Origin: Gorsachius magnificus
Lineage: Eukaryota > Chordata > Aves > Pelecaniformes > Ardeidae
DNA: 64,000 bases
NCBI GenBank assembly: GCA_034008185.1
Contig: CM067089.1
Location: 20,348,213-20,412,212, forward strand
Reading direction: 5' to 3'
Part shown: positions 1-12,300 of the stretch, piece by piece
Layout of the letters: every line of letters starts with the position of its first letter
Position numbering within the stretch: position 1 is the stretch's first letter
Program-made: the position numbers and the translations under genes
The notes under the pieces: generated by a model
Database searches by the model: none
What the model was told of the DNA's origin: nothing
The model's input: only the letters and a program-made list of their open reading frames with translations

Positions 1-3000
1 TGAAGTGAGCAAGGAATCCAAAGTTAGTAAAATGTATTTAAATAGTTATCAGGCAAGGGAAACCAAACGGAGATCATGGTGGGGAAGAGGCAAACATACG
101 TATTGGAATAACGATGCGGTGTCAAGTAACAGACAGATGAAACAAACAGTCATCAGCTATTTTTACATTCAGATTCGCCATTGGTAATGCTTCAGAGATA
201 ACTAATACAGAAAGCAATGCTGTGCGACTGGCTTGCCGCTGCCAGTGATTCAAGCCTTAAAGCAATGCATTTTTGTATCCACAGGTGGGAGTCAAAGTGG
301 TTTTTAAGGTCACCATTAAAAATACTGTGTAAGAAGCATGCACATGAGTAACACATTACTGCCCCACCGGTGCTTTTTCATAAATAGCTCATTTCATCAT
401 CAAGCCTGGACAAATGTATCCAGCGTTCTTGGAGTAAGGACCCCATTCCACTGTCCTTCCAAAGCAAACAAGACTAGCCACCCTCCGGGGAGGCACATGC
501 CAGCATTGGGTTTCATTTGGCGAACTGCAATAGGATGTTGAATAATAGGGGAAATATGCCATGAAGTCAACAAGCTAAGTTTTTGTGCTGCAGATATAAA
601 CAACAGATCGCACCCTGTGCCACGCTGAGTGCACAGAGCTTCTTACTGAGGTCAGGGGCTCTCTTGGGGCTCAGCATCAGGCTGGACTCAAGCCACTGCC
701 TGCAGCAAAACGAAGAGCAGAATCTCCTGTGATTACAGCCCCACTCCTGCTTCCATGCCAGAGCAGGGCTCTGTGTGAGTTCAACACTCATTTGCATTTT
801 AAAAAGAGCTGCTAATTACATTGCTACAGCATGAGCAAGGCAACAACCGTGGGGTATCTGCTGCCTGAGAATCTCCAAGCACTGGGAAGCTTGTGACGAA
901 CTAATCCTCCTTGCAATCCAAGAGCAGCCTGAGTTTACTAGTCCTTGGAGGGACAATGTCCTGCCTTCTGCAAGGCAACCTTCAGCTTTGGATTCCTCGC
1001 CTGGGAGAGGTCTATCACTCACCTCAGATCCCAGCAGGAACATTTTGCAAAGCTCACTCTCCTAGACTCCTGGTCTGGGCTTTCGGTGCGCAAGCGCTTC
1101 TCCTAACTCATCCCAAGTTGAATGCTGGTCTTGCCAAACGTCAGGGCACTTCTGTCAAGCTCTGGCCCCAAACTACACACTTCCAACCACTACAGACCCC
1201 CTGAGCCCATCAGGGCACCTATGCACAAAGATTTGGTGCACGCTTGAGTCATGGTACCTGTGAACCGAGACATTGGAGGGAACCGGTGTACACTGCAAAC
1301 AAAAAAAAGGGTTTGGGATGAAAACAGGCAGTGGAAAAGTCATTTTTAGGGACCCACTGGCACTAACGTAGGCAAAATTGTCTGTATATGTGTGTCTGTC
1401 TCTCCCACACATTTCTAAAGAGGGGTAGTATGTATTTCTGGAATACTTGTGCTAAAAATAAACCCAACCCTGCTGTCTATGAAGAGAGGCAGGTATAGCC
1501 CTGCTTTCTGTAAGCCCATGAACTTGTGAACTGCTTAGAGGCTGAATCACGACTGGAAAGACCCCTATAGAAATTGTAATTGCTAGTGCAGGAAGGGTGG
1601 CTGATTGCTTGGAAAATCCCAAACAGGCCTCTCACACAAGAGCAGCTGGGGTTAACACTATTCATCATGATGAATGTGCTTTACAGACTCCAGCTTTGAA
1701 AGGACTCAGATCTTGCGGTAGGCATTATGCTTATAAATATTATGATAATAAATACATATATTTGCAAATTCAGTGCTCAGATGAGACACAGGGATCAGAT
1801 GGACTGTCATTAAAATAAAACCACTTCTGGGGAAAATTACTGAATAACACACAGCAAACACAACCCAGTGGCACTTATGGATGTTGTTATCCTACTCCCA
1901 GGAAAGTTAAAAAGCAAAAATTCCTGCTGCTTCCTTTCAGTGAGAGCAGAGCAGTAACAGATCACACTGAACTTTTGTAGACAGCAATTTGGACTGAAAC
2001 TCTAAATTTGTATGAAAAGACTATGCAGTTTTCACAAATATGTTAATGGAAAATGAATGTATGTATGTACATATAATGAACTCCATCTTTCACACACACA
2101 CTTGAAACTGTGTGCTTGGCAAAGCTGAGAATACAGACATGACAGCCTTATACAGGAGCAGTAGTTCTCAGCCTTTTCTGACTTGTATCCCATCCCTTAA
2201 CACTTTCTCCAGGGAAATAAATGGTATTCTGCCCTGCTGAGAGAGGCAGATTTTTCCTTTGTTACCTTAGCTACAAATCCCAGAGAAGCCATATGCAGAC
2301 CCCAAGGGGTCAATGGACCAATCACGTGCAAAAAGTCCCTGGTACATGGAAACCAAAAAGTGGAACTGATTATAAACAGAAATGAAAACATGCCACCCTA
2401 GACTAGGAAAATGCAAGCATCAAACTGCTTTGGTTCTAGAAAGTAAATGGTTTATAATTCTCTTGGCATTAATGAGCAAGGGGCCTATTTAATAACCCCT
2501 GAGAGCAATATGTCTACATTGAGTTTTGAGTTGTTTGTTTACAGCACTTTTTGCTCAGCAGAGCAATGCAGGTTCAGTTCTTACCTGGCAGCCCCAGACT
2601 GAATGATTTCTTGACTGTTATCACAGTCAATGCAATAACTTGATCTCTGGGCACTGGACAGATGAGTGCAGAGCATTTGGGGGACAGAACAGCCCCAGGG
2701 ACGTATCAGCTGAACCAAAGCAGCGAACTGAGGAGCAGAAGGTGTCCCACAGCAGGACAACACCTTTCTCTGCTCTGCATATTGATCCCAACACTTGCAG
2801 GTAGATATTGCTGTGTCTTACCTGAAGCCTTGCAAGGCCTGTATTTCTCTGGGTGTGTTTCTAGCACCTGCATGTCTGCTCCTTCATGTGCCCAGGAGTG
2901 CAGCAGCATTACAGTGCTGAGCAAGGAGTCATGGTGCAAACCAAATGCTGCTCCACCTGCCTCCTTGGGACAGCCCAAGCCCCCTAGCTTGTTTTCCAGC

Positions 3001-6000
3001 AAGAGAGCTCCACCTCCATGAGAGCTGACTGGATGGGGAGGTGGCTGCCAGGTCTGCCCTGTTCCTGTAGCATGTCAGCAGTCTGGACCCAAATCCCTGC
3101 CATGCTCAAGCTTATCTGAATGCACACCTCCTCTGATGATGGAAATGCTCCCAGTTTCTGGGGAAAGGGCGCTCCACTTGTTCCTCCTCTTTCTATCTCT
3201 GCATTTCACACCTTGCTGGAGGAGAGAGAATACCTGAAAATGAGTTGATGTCTCCAGTTTTGCATTCTCCTCCAGGAGGCATTGGACTTGCCTGAGCATC
3301 TGATATTTACTACTAAATGTGAAAGCATCACTGATTCCTCCTGCAGATTTTATGCAAAAGCTCTGGTCAGACCTACCCACCTTCCCTGACTCCAGGAGGC
3401 AGCAGAGACCTGAGGGTCCCAAGGGAGGAAGAGGCCTCAGCATTGCTATAGGTATTTTCTCACCAAAAGAGGAACAAGATCAAGGCTGCATTTTTTTGCT
3501 CAGCACGTCCTGTTAGCCAACACAGGCTGTGCTGCACCTGGTATCAGGGGAAATGACAAGTAGGTCTCTATCATACTCCTCTCTGCCTCCTGTAGCCTCA
3601 ATACACATCCAGGTTTGAACCAACTTCTGCCCTGAGAAACTCAGCTGAGCAGATGTAGGTGATGACAGGAGAGTCCGCAGCACCTGAGCACCAGTAGCAG
3701 CCCTGTGGCCTCTTCCCTTGGGACCATTTCTCTGCCTTTCTGGAAGGGCTGCTTATCCACCCCTTGTGCAGGATTTGTGCCATGAGACAGGTGCAGGACT
3801 CATCCACAGCCTCTCTCCAGGGCTACTCCTTAGAGCTCAAACCTTGCCAGTAGCTTGAGTTTATCAGTCCCAGCTCCAGGGACTCCTAGAGCTCTGTCAA
3901 GGAGAGAAATTTTAATTTTTTAGGACCTTGGAGCTTGCTTTATTTGTCCTTATTGCAGCTTTAAATGAAGCTTGACAAACTAAAAATCTGCTGCAAAAGG
4001 AAGCTCTGGAAGAGATTTCAGCATGGTTCAAGCAAAAAGAAGTATTTCCTTGATTTCACCATTCAGAATTTTAAAATATGGTGTTTAATATTATACAAGA
4101 TCAAATCTGTTTTCATCCTGCCCTCAGAAAGTAGTAAAAGATATTGTTTTCCAAAAACCAAAATGCTATGATTCTTCTCTGAAATCAGGTGTCTCATGAA
4201 ACCAACAAAGTTTGCCATATTTATCTTTGACTGCATTTGTGATCGCTGGCAGACATTGGTTCCACCACCTTTTTGCCCATCTTTTGAGCTCTGTGAATAT
4301 GACCTTAAATTCAATTTTAAAAGAATTTCTACAGCCTGATCTGCTCTCCCTGCTGCTGCCCCATCAACACCACCAGACTCAGCTGACTCAGAGATGACTT
4401 GTTTGGATTCCAGCCCTGAAGACCCATTCTAGAACTCTGGGAGGTGCCCAGCCATGGCACCAGACTGGGGCTCAGCAGCCCTCTTATGGCTTTCAGGGAC
4501 AGCACATAGGCTAGAAGGACTCTAAAGACACAGCCTCTGTGACAGTTTTGGCAAGGATGCCAGTCACAACCACATCCTACTTATTTCCCCCCAAACCAAA
4601 CTGACCCTTCAGTCAGGAGCAAAGTCTTGCTTTTGCCACATACATCGAGCGTACCTGTAGATCCTCCAAAAGATGCTTTCGTATAGCCGTTTCACTATTA
4701 AACACACTGCCAAGAGCGGAAGACAGGTGTGGCAGCAAAGCAGCTTACTACAGGCAATGTTAAACACCAGAAGATGGCTGTAATTATTCTGCAAGTGCAG
4801 GTTTAATGCTGCAAAGTACTGTTCTACCTGGGACAAATTTTCAAAGAGACAGCACTGTCTAGAATAGCCAAAAACCATGCTACATACGTATCTGCCCACT
4901 GGGCACCAATTTCCTTTGGAAATCTTTCCTTCCCAAGCCATCAGGAGTTGTCAGTGAAATCAGTGGGAACTGACAGCACTTTGCAATTTGCAGGGGCAGT
5001 TCAGCCTGTCCCAGGACAGGCGATGAATCAATCTTTCAACTAAAGGTTAGGAAATGAGCACGCTTGTGACAGGTCAGATGAGGGAAAAAATGCCTGTAAA
5101 TAGTTTGAGTGATCTAAAAATTAGTTCTCTTTAAAAACATTATGTAGAAGCCAGTGACATTTAGAGATATTCGGACAAACGCATTAGGTACTCTATAAAC
5201 AGAGCTATAATCCATCTAATTTAAGAAAAGAGATTGCAGAGGAATGTGTCGTTACTGGTCTAGCGTAAATATTTCCTATTTACAAATCACAAAGCAAAAA
5301 CTGGAGACCACATGCTAATTAAAATAGCTGGACAGCAACGACGGGAAACATAAGGTGCTATTTTTAGGGAATCATATGAGAGCCCAAGCAGCTAGAAGTC
5401 TAGTCAACCCAGAGGTGTCACATGGCTGCTCTCAGAGTCCTTTGCACGGTATTACCCCACCACAGACAAGGTGAACTACCCAGCACAATTTTTGTTCCAG
5501 CCTCCCTCACCCCCATCCAGATTTCATGCAATACTTTACATTTTACACAAGGCGTTGGATGAATTTCCATGGAAGGCTTCACAGAACCACTGGCCCTGTC
5601 CTGTGCCAGGTTGCTTTGTGAGTGAGAGATGGGGTTTGGGCAGTGTTTGCAGGGCTGACTCCCCCCAGATTCTGGGGAATACCAGTGTTTGTCAAGAGGA
5701 AAATGTGTTTTGCCACCGTACTGCAGAGGTAGCTGCGGCTCTAATGTGGGCTTATCTCGGAGTCGGAAGAGGTGAAGGGAGAAAAGATAAAATATTAAAA
5801 CTTGTTGTAGGCTAACGTGTTTGTCTGAATTACATGGGTTTTCATTTTGTGGTTTGCAGAATGCACTTGCTGTGGGCCAGGAAGAGGAAACAGTGAAGCA
5901 CAGCAGAAGAAAACACGAGAGCTTTATTCCTCAACAGTCACTGAAGTTTCAAAACATATCTGCATCATCTCAGAAACGCACAGCACTGCAGAATGTGTTC

Positions 6001-8879
6001 AGAAAATACGGGGGTGCAAAGTGTCTACCTGCATGGTTTTGGGCTGGAGCACTGGTGGGCAGTGGGGGGAAGGCCGGCTTGGCTTAGGACAGAGATTTCA
6101 GCCCAGATGTGAATCAGACAGGGAGCAAAGTTAAATTTACACTTCCTCCTTCTCAAACTCTCTTCCTAGCTCAAAACCCTTCCCAGAAAAGGAGTATTGG
6201 AAACCACAAAAGGTTTTGAAAAATGTTTCAGTTTTGCATTTCTTGGCAGAAAAAAGGGCACCACTGGTATGCAAGCCACAACACACACAACTGCCTAACC
6301 TGTTTCCAGCCCAGCAGCAGATCGGAGCACACCAGTTAACGGCGAAAAGCAACACAGCTTTTCCCCTTTTTCCCATTCTTGTATTATAATTCCTTGGATT
6401 ACTGTATTTCTAAAATGATATGATTTTAAGTCACATTTAATGAAGGTAAGTAATCTAAAATTGGCATTCGGTAAAACAGGAAGCACTATAGAGAGAACTA
6501 GAAGTTTATGCCCAGCCTTTCAGAAACAGCCAATGTGTAATTGTTCAATGTTTTGCTGGATGTCAGGAATGGAAGATTAACAAACCAACAGATGGTGATG
6601 CAGCAAGATTATCAGTGTTAGCGGGAGGAATTCACGCAGACACAGAAAGGCCAAGAACAGCTAAAAACCTGGTCTGAAAGATAGCAAATGTGCTTCTCTG
6701 CAGAACAGTGCTAAATAATGACTGCGAAGAAAAGAACCAAACGAGGAACAGAAAGCAACTGCTGCAGAAAGGCGAGAAAATAGAAACGCAGTGATCGGAA
6801 ACGGAGCTCAGTTGTGCTGGTTCCCCGCAGAGGTCAGCCCCAGCTCCTCCGCCTGCCGTACACCTGGCTGCAAGGTCCTTGGCACAGTCTGCCTTGGGAA
6901 TTGGGTGGACTGGAAGACTGGGGATAGAACTTCATCCTTTCCCTGCAGCTGAACTTGGAGAACAGTGTCTGTGAGATATGTGGAGTAAATAGGCAGACAG
7001 CATCAGAGAACCCCCTAAGAATCCCCCAGGCCTAAAAACTATGTCACAATCCCTTAATGAGGATTAACCAGATGACTCCCAGGGAATCAGAGACTACTCT
7101 TACCAGTAAAGTGATTCCTGGGACTGAAATTCACTGTATCAAATGTACTAAAGTGGCTGGTATTAAGAAACTGACAAATGCAAACAGAAGAATTCTTCTT
7201 TAATCTCATTCCATTAAGGAAAGGGCATGTGGTTTGAATTATGATCATATAAACCATGGACTTCAGACACTTTTTAAAGGTTTCTAGTCTGCAAAACTCA
7301 CTAGAAATTTATCTGTCAAATATTTGAAGAAAAATATGTTGGGAATAAAGAGAGAAATACGGTCTTCAAAAAAAATGTCACAACTGGTTTCCTTTAAACT
7401 TTACAAAGGCATTTAAGAAAAAAGATAAACATAAAACAAATAATAAATTTATTACTGATAAAAATTCTAATCCTGCAAACATGTATGTGATTTATTATCG
7501 TCCTACAGAGATCAGGGGCCCTTCTTTTGGGAACAAAACTAAACCTGTTCGCCGAATCAGGGCTCTAAGCAAATCTATGATGTCACTCTCGCAGATATTC
7601 TCAGGGATTCAGCAGACGCGTTTACATACAATGTGGAGCACAGGCTGAAGCATTTAAGCACTGCAAGCTCAAACTGCATTTTTATTGCAATCTTTTTGTT
7701 AGTGACAGACAGCATTGCTGTTTCAAAATACAGCAGTAATTCCCAAATCCAAGGTGTACCTGAAATCCATAAAGAAAATGCCTGTGTATGCAGGCAGGCC
7801 TGAACAAGGAGGGACAGTCTGATGTCTCCACTGATGACACTTTCAACAGTGTCCATGTCATTTTGGATCACCAGTCCCATTGATTTCAATAGTCCAACCC
7901 TGATGAAGGACAAAAGCCTCTCAGACATTTCAATGTGACGCACGGAAGCTGGATATTTTGGAAATTGATGTTGGCTGCAGATGAAGCCTGGCAGATATGG
8001 CTGATCCAGCTCTAATCAACAGAAACCCTTCCAGAAACATGAGTGGGAGCTGGAACATGCTCTGTTTGCTTATTGCTTTAAAGACGGAGTTTGTGCTGTC
8101 CTCACTGAAGGGATGCTAATGAGACTTTGGATTAGTCTTTTTCCAGCCTAGTTGAGCACAACAAGCATGAAGCATCTCAGTAGAAAAAAATATCTCTACA
8201 AATTTTAAAAGTCTATGGATTTTTAGGAAAACAACTGAAGAAACAAATACAAAACTTCCATGTTCGTAATGCAAGACTGGAAAATAACAAAGAAAGCAAG
8301 GAATTGGTGGTATAAATAGAAATAAGTAAAAACTAAACGTTATTTAAACAACAGTATTTTTTCATTGTTCAACATTAGATGCTCTGATATTTGGTTAATT
8401 CCAGTGTCCTGATTTGTATTTTCCTTTTCACCTTTCACAGCTTTACCATTTATTTTGGCATCAGTGTAAAAAATTATAATCGCCAAATTCTCAGAGTTGC
8501 CTTAAAAAATTATTTGCAGACTCACTGTTTCCACAGGATACCTCAGATATAATCACACAGTCTTTATGTTTACTATTTGAGTTACATTACATTTGAGTTT
8601 GTGAAGTCCATGAGATTTTAATAATAGTCATCAAGTATATTAGGGGGTTCCACTGTGGCCAGTACCAGAGTAAGCAAGCGCCTAACATTGTGCTCAGAGA
8701 AGATGATCTATAAATCCAGGTCCCATGTACACCCCGTCCTGTTGCTTAAGACAAAAAAACCCCCAACAATTTGAATAAATTCACACTGCAAAACACATAG
8801 AGATTCATACCAAATACTTCCATTGGAATGCTTTCCAGATCTCACCTTCAGTTAAACATCTACAACATGCTGTGTTAGA
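1..8879. other. Gene-free sequence, left end
   Basis: No open frame here has recognisable protein sequence or flanking splice sites forming a phase-consistent gene. Base composition is mixed, around 40% GC by eye. Short simple stretches occur (CACACACACA near 2092; GTATGTATGTAC near 2058). A segment at about 2160-2212 weakly resembles the end of an old DNA transposon but is not convincing. Confidence 0.6.
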
Positions 8880-8985
8880 TTCAGAGTAACTAAACTATAT
8901 GTTCAAGGTTACACTGGGAATCTATAGAAAAGCCAGGAAGAGAACGCAGCTCTCTCCTCTTCCAGCATTATGGACTATTCATCAG
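8880..8985 (-). repeat. Degenerate MIR-like SINE fragment
   Basis: On the plus strand, AGAGTAACTAAACTATATG, CAAGGTTACACTGGGAAT and AGCCAGGAAGAGAACGCAGC follow in the order expected of a reverse-complemented MIR core (AGAGGTTAAGTAACTTGCCC, AAGGTCACACAG, AGCCGGGATTCGAACCC). Identity is low, so this is a pattern match and not a measured alignment. Confidence 0.45.
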
Positions 8986-9284
8986 CTTATGCTGAGTCCT
9001 AGATGGGAAAACCTCCAAGGGAGGATTCTTATTAGCACATTCTGCCTTGTGCAAATTACTAGGGTATGATCATAATGCCTTTGCGCTTTTGTCTACCTAC
9101 TGGTAGTATTTCGAATGTGCCTATTGCTCTTGAGTTTAGAGCTGCATAAACAACAATAATAATTAATAACTTTTGCAATTATCTTCTGCCAAATGAAATC
9201 TCATCTTCAGCTTCAACTGGATACACTCATCTGTCTTAAGTTGTTGTCTAGGGTTGCTATGTACTATCTCACTGTTGGCATGTT

Positions 9285-9353
9285 CCATCCCAAAGGTGGC
9301 TCTTTGGGAAACTTTGAAGCTCTATAAATAGAAGATATTATTATTATTATTAC
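9285..9353 (+). repeat. Old L3/CR1- or MIR-type 3' end with ATT tail
   Basis: The series CTTTGGGAAACTTTGAAGCT, CTATAAATAGAAGATATT and a tail of five ATT units (9338-9352) resembles the conserved 3' end of ancient L3/CR1 or MIR-family repeats, which read as a CTTTGA and CTATAAA core followed by a TATTATTATT tail. Family assignment is uncertain. Confidence 0.45.
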
Positions 9354-12300
9354 TGGGAAGGGGCAGGAATGCAACAGTTCACCCTCAGGGGACAGAGACA
9401 CTCAAGAACACTTGTTTCAGTGTTTGAATGCATGGATGGTCCACAATCAGTGATGTGAGGGAGAGAAAAGCTCTAGCACAAAATAACCTGTATGAGCAAG
9501 AAGATGCTCATAGATTCCAGTGGACGGAATCTATCACACTCAGTGCTGGCCTTTTACAAATTTAAACTGGCCACCCAGGCTCCCTTTCTCATCAGTGGAG
9601 GGAAGCAGACACCTCTGGGAGGTTTCAAATGCCTTTCTTCCTGCAGGAAGAATTGCTGTCTCAGGACACAGTCCTCCCCATGCATGAGAGAGGAAGCCTT
9701 CCTGGCCAGCTTAGCCTAGGCACCAAGTGCTGAGACAGCTGGCGAGAGGTGGCGGGACACCTTGCCCCCAGAAAGGGGACGGAAACCCAGCAATGGTTGA
9801 GATCCCCAGAGCAAGGAAATACAAATGAAGTATGCACAAGAGGAGATGTAAAGGGAGCAGGTGTACTGGGAAAGTCCTACAAAAATAAGGGAAGAATAAA
9901 GGGAACACTAAGAGCAACAAACCAACCAAAGATACTGTTTTTCTTCTAAACTTTGCGGGTCTGATCCTATTTCTGTTGAGTCCTTGCAAATTTTCCAGCA
10001 GGAAATATGAGCAGATCAAGATTTTATAGGATCAGATCAAAGGTGCCTAAATGAATTAAGCATTCTCTTCTAAGTCCCTTCATTTCAGCCTTCCTAAGCA
10101 AACCACACTAAGCTGTCACTCTGCCCAAGAAGCCCTGTGAGCGGCTCTGCTGGGCTCTCAGTGCCAGGCGAGCACTGTACCCCCAGGCTGCCTTTGCCAG
10201 AAGCTCGTCCTTTCAGACCCAAGTGTCATTGCTGACCCCTGCAACGCAATGGGACTTCAGAGCTAGGCGAAAGAGAGGAAGAGAGAAAGTGGACGCTGAA
10301 ACCCTTGGCAAGTTTGAGCAAGACATCTCTCACCAGCAACAAGTTCACACCAGTGAAGGGTGTTATATTTCACTTCAAAATCAGTCAGGAAGCAATGTTT
10401 CACCCAGAAAGATGAACTGAAGAGATATGTACCCAGTTGGCCTCACAGAGAAAATCTGCCCGTGCCAATGCTCTCCTTCCCGTGCTGTGGCTGGGAGAAT
10501 GTGAAACCGCAGGGCTGTGGCGGTGCACCCTGCACACGTGAGGGGTCCTGAGCAGCGCTGGCAGCGATTTCTCCCAGGACTGACACCTCACCCGCCTCCC
10601 CTCGCCCCACAGCCCGCCAGCCCTGTGGGTGCTGCAGCACAACAGCATCGCTCCCCCCCATAGTCAGGTGCCTAAAGGGCCTTTCGGGCAGAGCCCATGC
10701 TGCTGACAGGAGTGATAAGCAAACACTGCCTTCGCCTAAAAAGACAGGTGCTGTTTTCCAGTTAAATGAGCCTTTAAGTCTGTTTCCTTTCACTGTTCAT
10801 TTGACAGCCCTGGAAAAAGTGCATGTCCTCAGCTCTCAGTGTGCTGAGCTCAAGGGCTGCAGGACAGAGGAGAGGATGGCAGTGGCTTGGCCCCACTTCA
10901 GCATCAGTCTGCCTGGAAGCAGTGAGAGGGATGAGCGGTTACAGTTCAACTCTTCATTCATCAAATGAAAAACTTGCCTTAACCGTACCTCATTCTTCTC
11001 CAGAAGCTGTCCAACAAAGGGCTGGGGCAATGCAACCTGCCTCTGCCCAGACACTGGCAAAGACAACACCAACTGACCTCTCTCTTGCTTGTGCCAAGAG
11101 TCAGGGAGCTCAGGTAAACACACAACAGCGCTGGAGCCAATGGTCTGACCAGCAAGGCCTGAAAAGAGGGCAGAAAATCAGCAGGCATGAGAAGTGGCCA
11201 TTAGCAACCAGACTTCTGAGAAATGCTGCTAGCTAGAAGATCTTTGATTAATATTGCTGAAGACAAGAATCCTTGCCCACCAAGAGCTAAACATCTGCTT
11301 CCTAGTAAAAATGCCAGGATGGAAACTATTTATGCAGCCTCTATCAAAGAGTCCGATTTTTTTCCAGCCCTCTGTAGGGGCTGCACCGTCCACGCAATGG
11401 GACAGTCCACCAAATCCAGGTGGATTTGGGTGGCATGGTTCAGCCCAACCTTCCTCATAGCAGTTTGGCATCTGTCAGGATGTGTCTCAGCAGGTTAGCC
11501 AAAGAAAAAGATGGAGGGAGGTCCTTTGTGGACCCATTCAACTTGTCTTTGTGCCAGGTGATCAGCATAAACCCCAACCCTCTCCCCCATGCAAACCCTA
11601 TTATTCAGTCTTGCAAGAACATCAGGAAAAGTACTTGGTCTCGGACTGAGGCCAGGATTGTCTTTCCACTGGTATTCATTGCACGGCCTGTAGCTCCTGG
11701 ATTGTGGAAATGGTAAAAAAAAGAATCCCTATCAGTTGTCTGTCTTCTAGGCTGAAGAATCCTACTTATTTAATCTCTTCTCATGGAAGAAAATACTCTG
11801 CACTTCTCTATGCTTCTACCCTCTGTACCTTCTCTAATCTACTCTTATGACCTTTTTCAGGTGACAGCGATTGCCATGGATGGTATTCAGAATGGATTTA
11901 CATAGGGACACAATAGTATTCTCAATCCCTTTCCCAGTCTTCTGTTTGCCTTTCTGACTGCTGAGCACAAAGCAGATGTTTTGGAGGCATGGAGAGACAG
12001 ATGTCAAGGCTAAGACAGCAATACAATTTAGCAAAGCATCCTGGAAAACCCTGCTCCTTTGGGCTCTCTGGTGAGGCAGCCTGTCCAGAGAACCCCATGA
12101 ATGCATGCTGCATCCACAGCAGAGCCGAGGCCTCAGTAACTCCTGGTGCCATGTGTGGAATATGCCACCCAGTTTAGCTTGTCCGTGATCTCCTTAACTA
12201 CTCCCATTCCCCATGCCTGATATAATCCCAGCTGCTAGTACTAACAAAAACCTGTTTCTTTTTCCAATGAATTTGCCATTCATTGCCAAAGCCCCACAGA

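Noticed and set aside
2160..2212. Segment resembling the end of an old hAT-type transposon (CAGTAGTTCTCAGCCTTTTC)
   Set aside because: Only about 20 bases look familiar, no matching inverted end was found, and no coding remnant follows.
10400..11236. Cluster of overlapping open frames on both strands
   Set aside because: The patch is GC-richer, which removes stop codons in several frames at once; none of the products looks like a protein.
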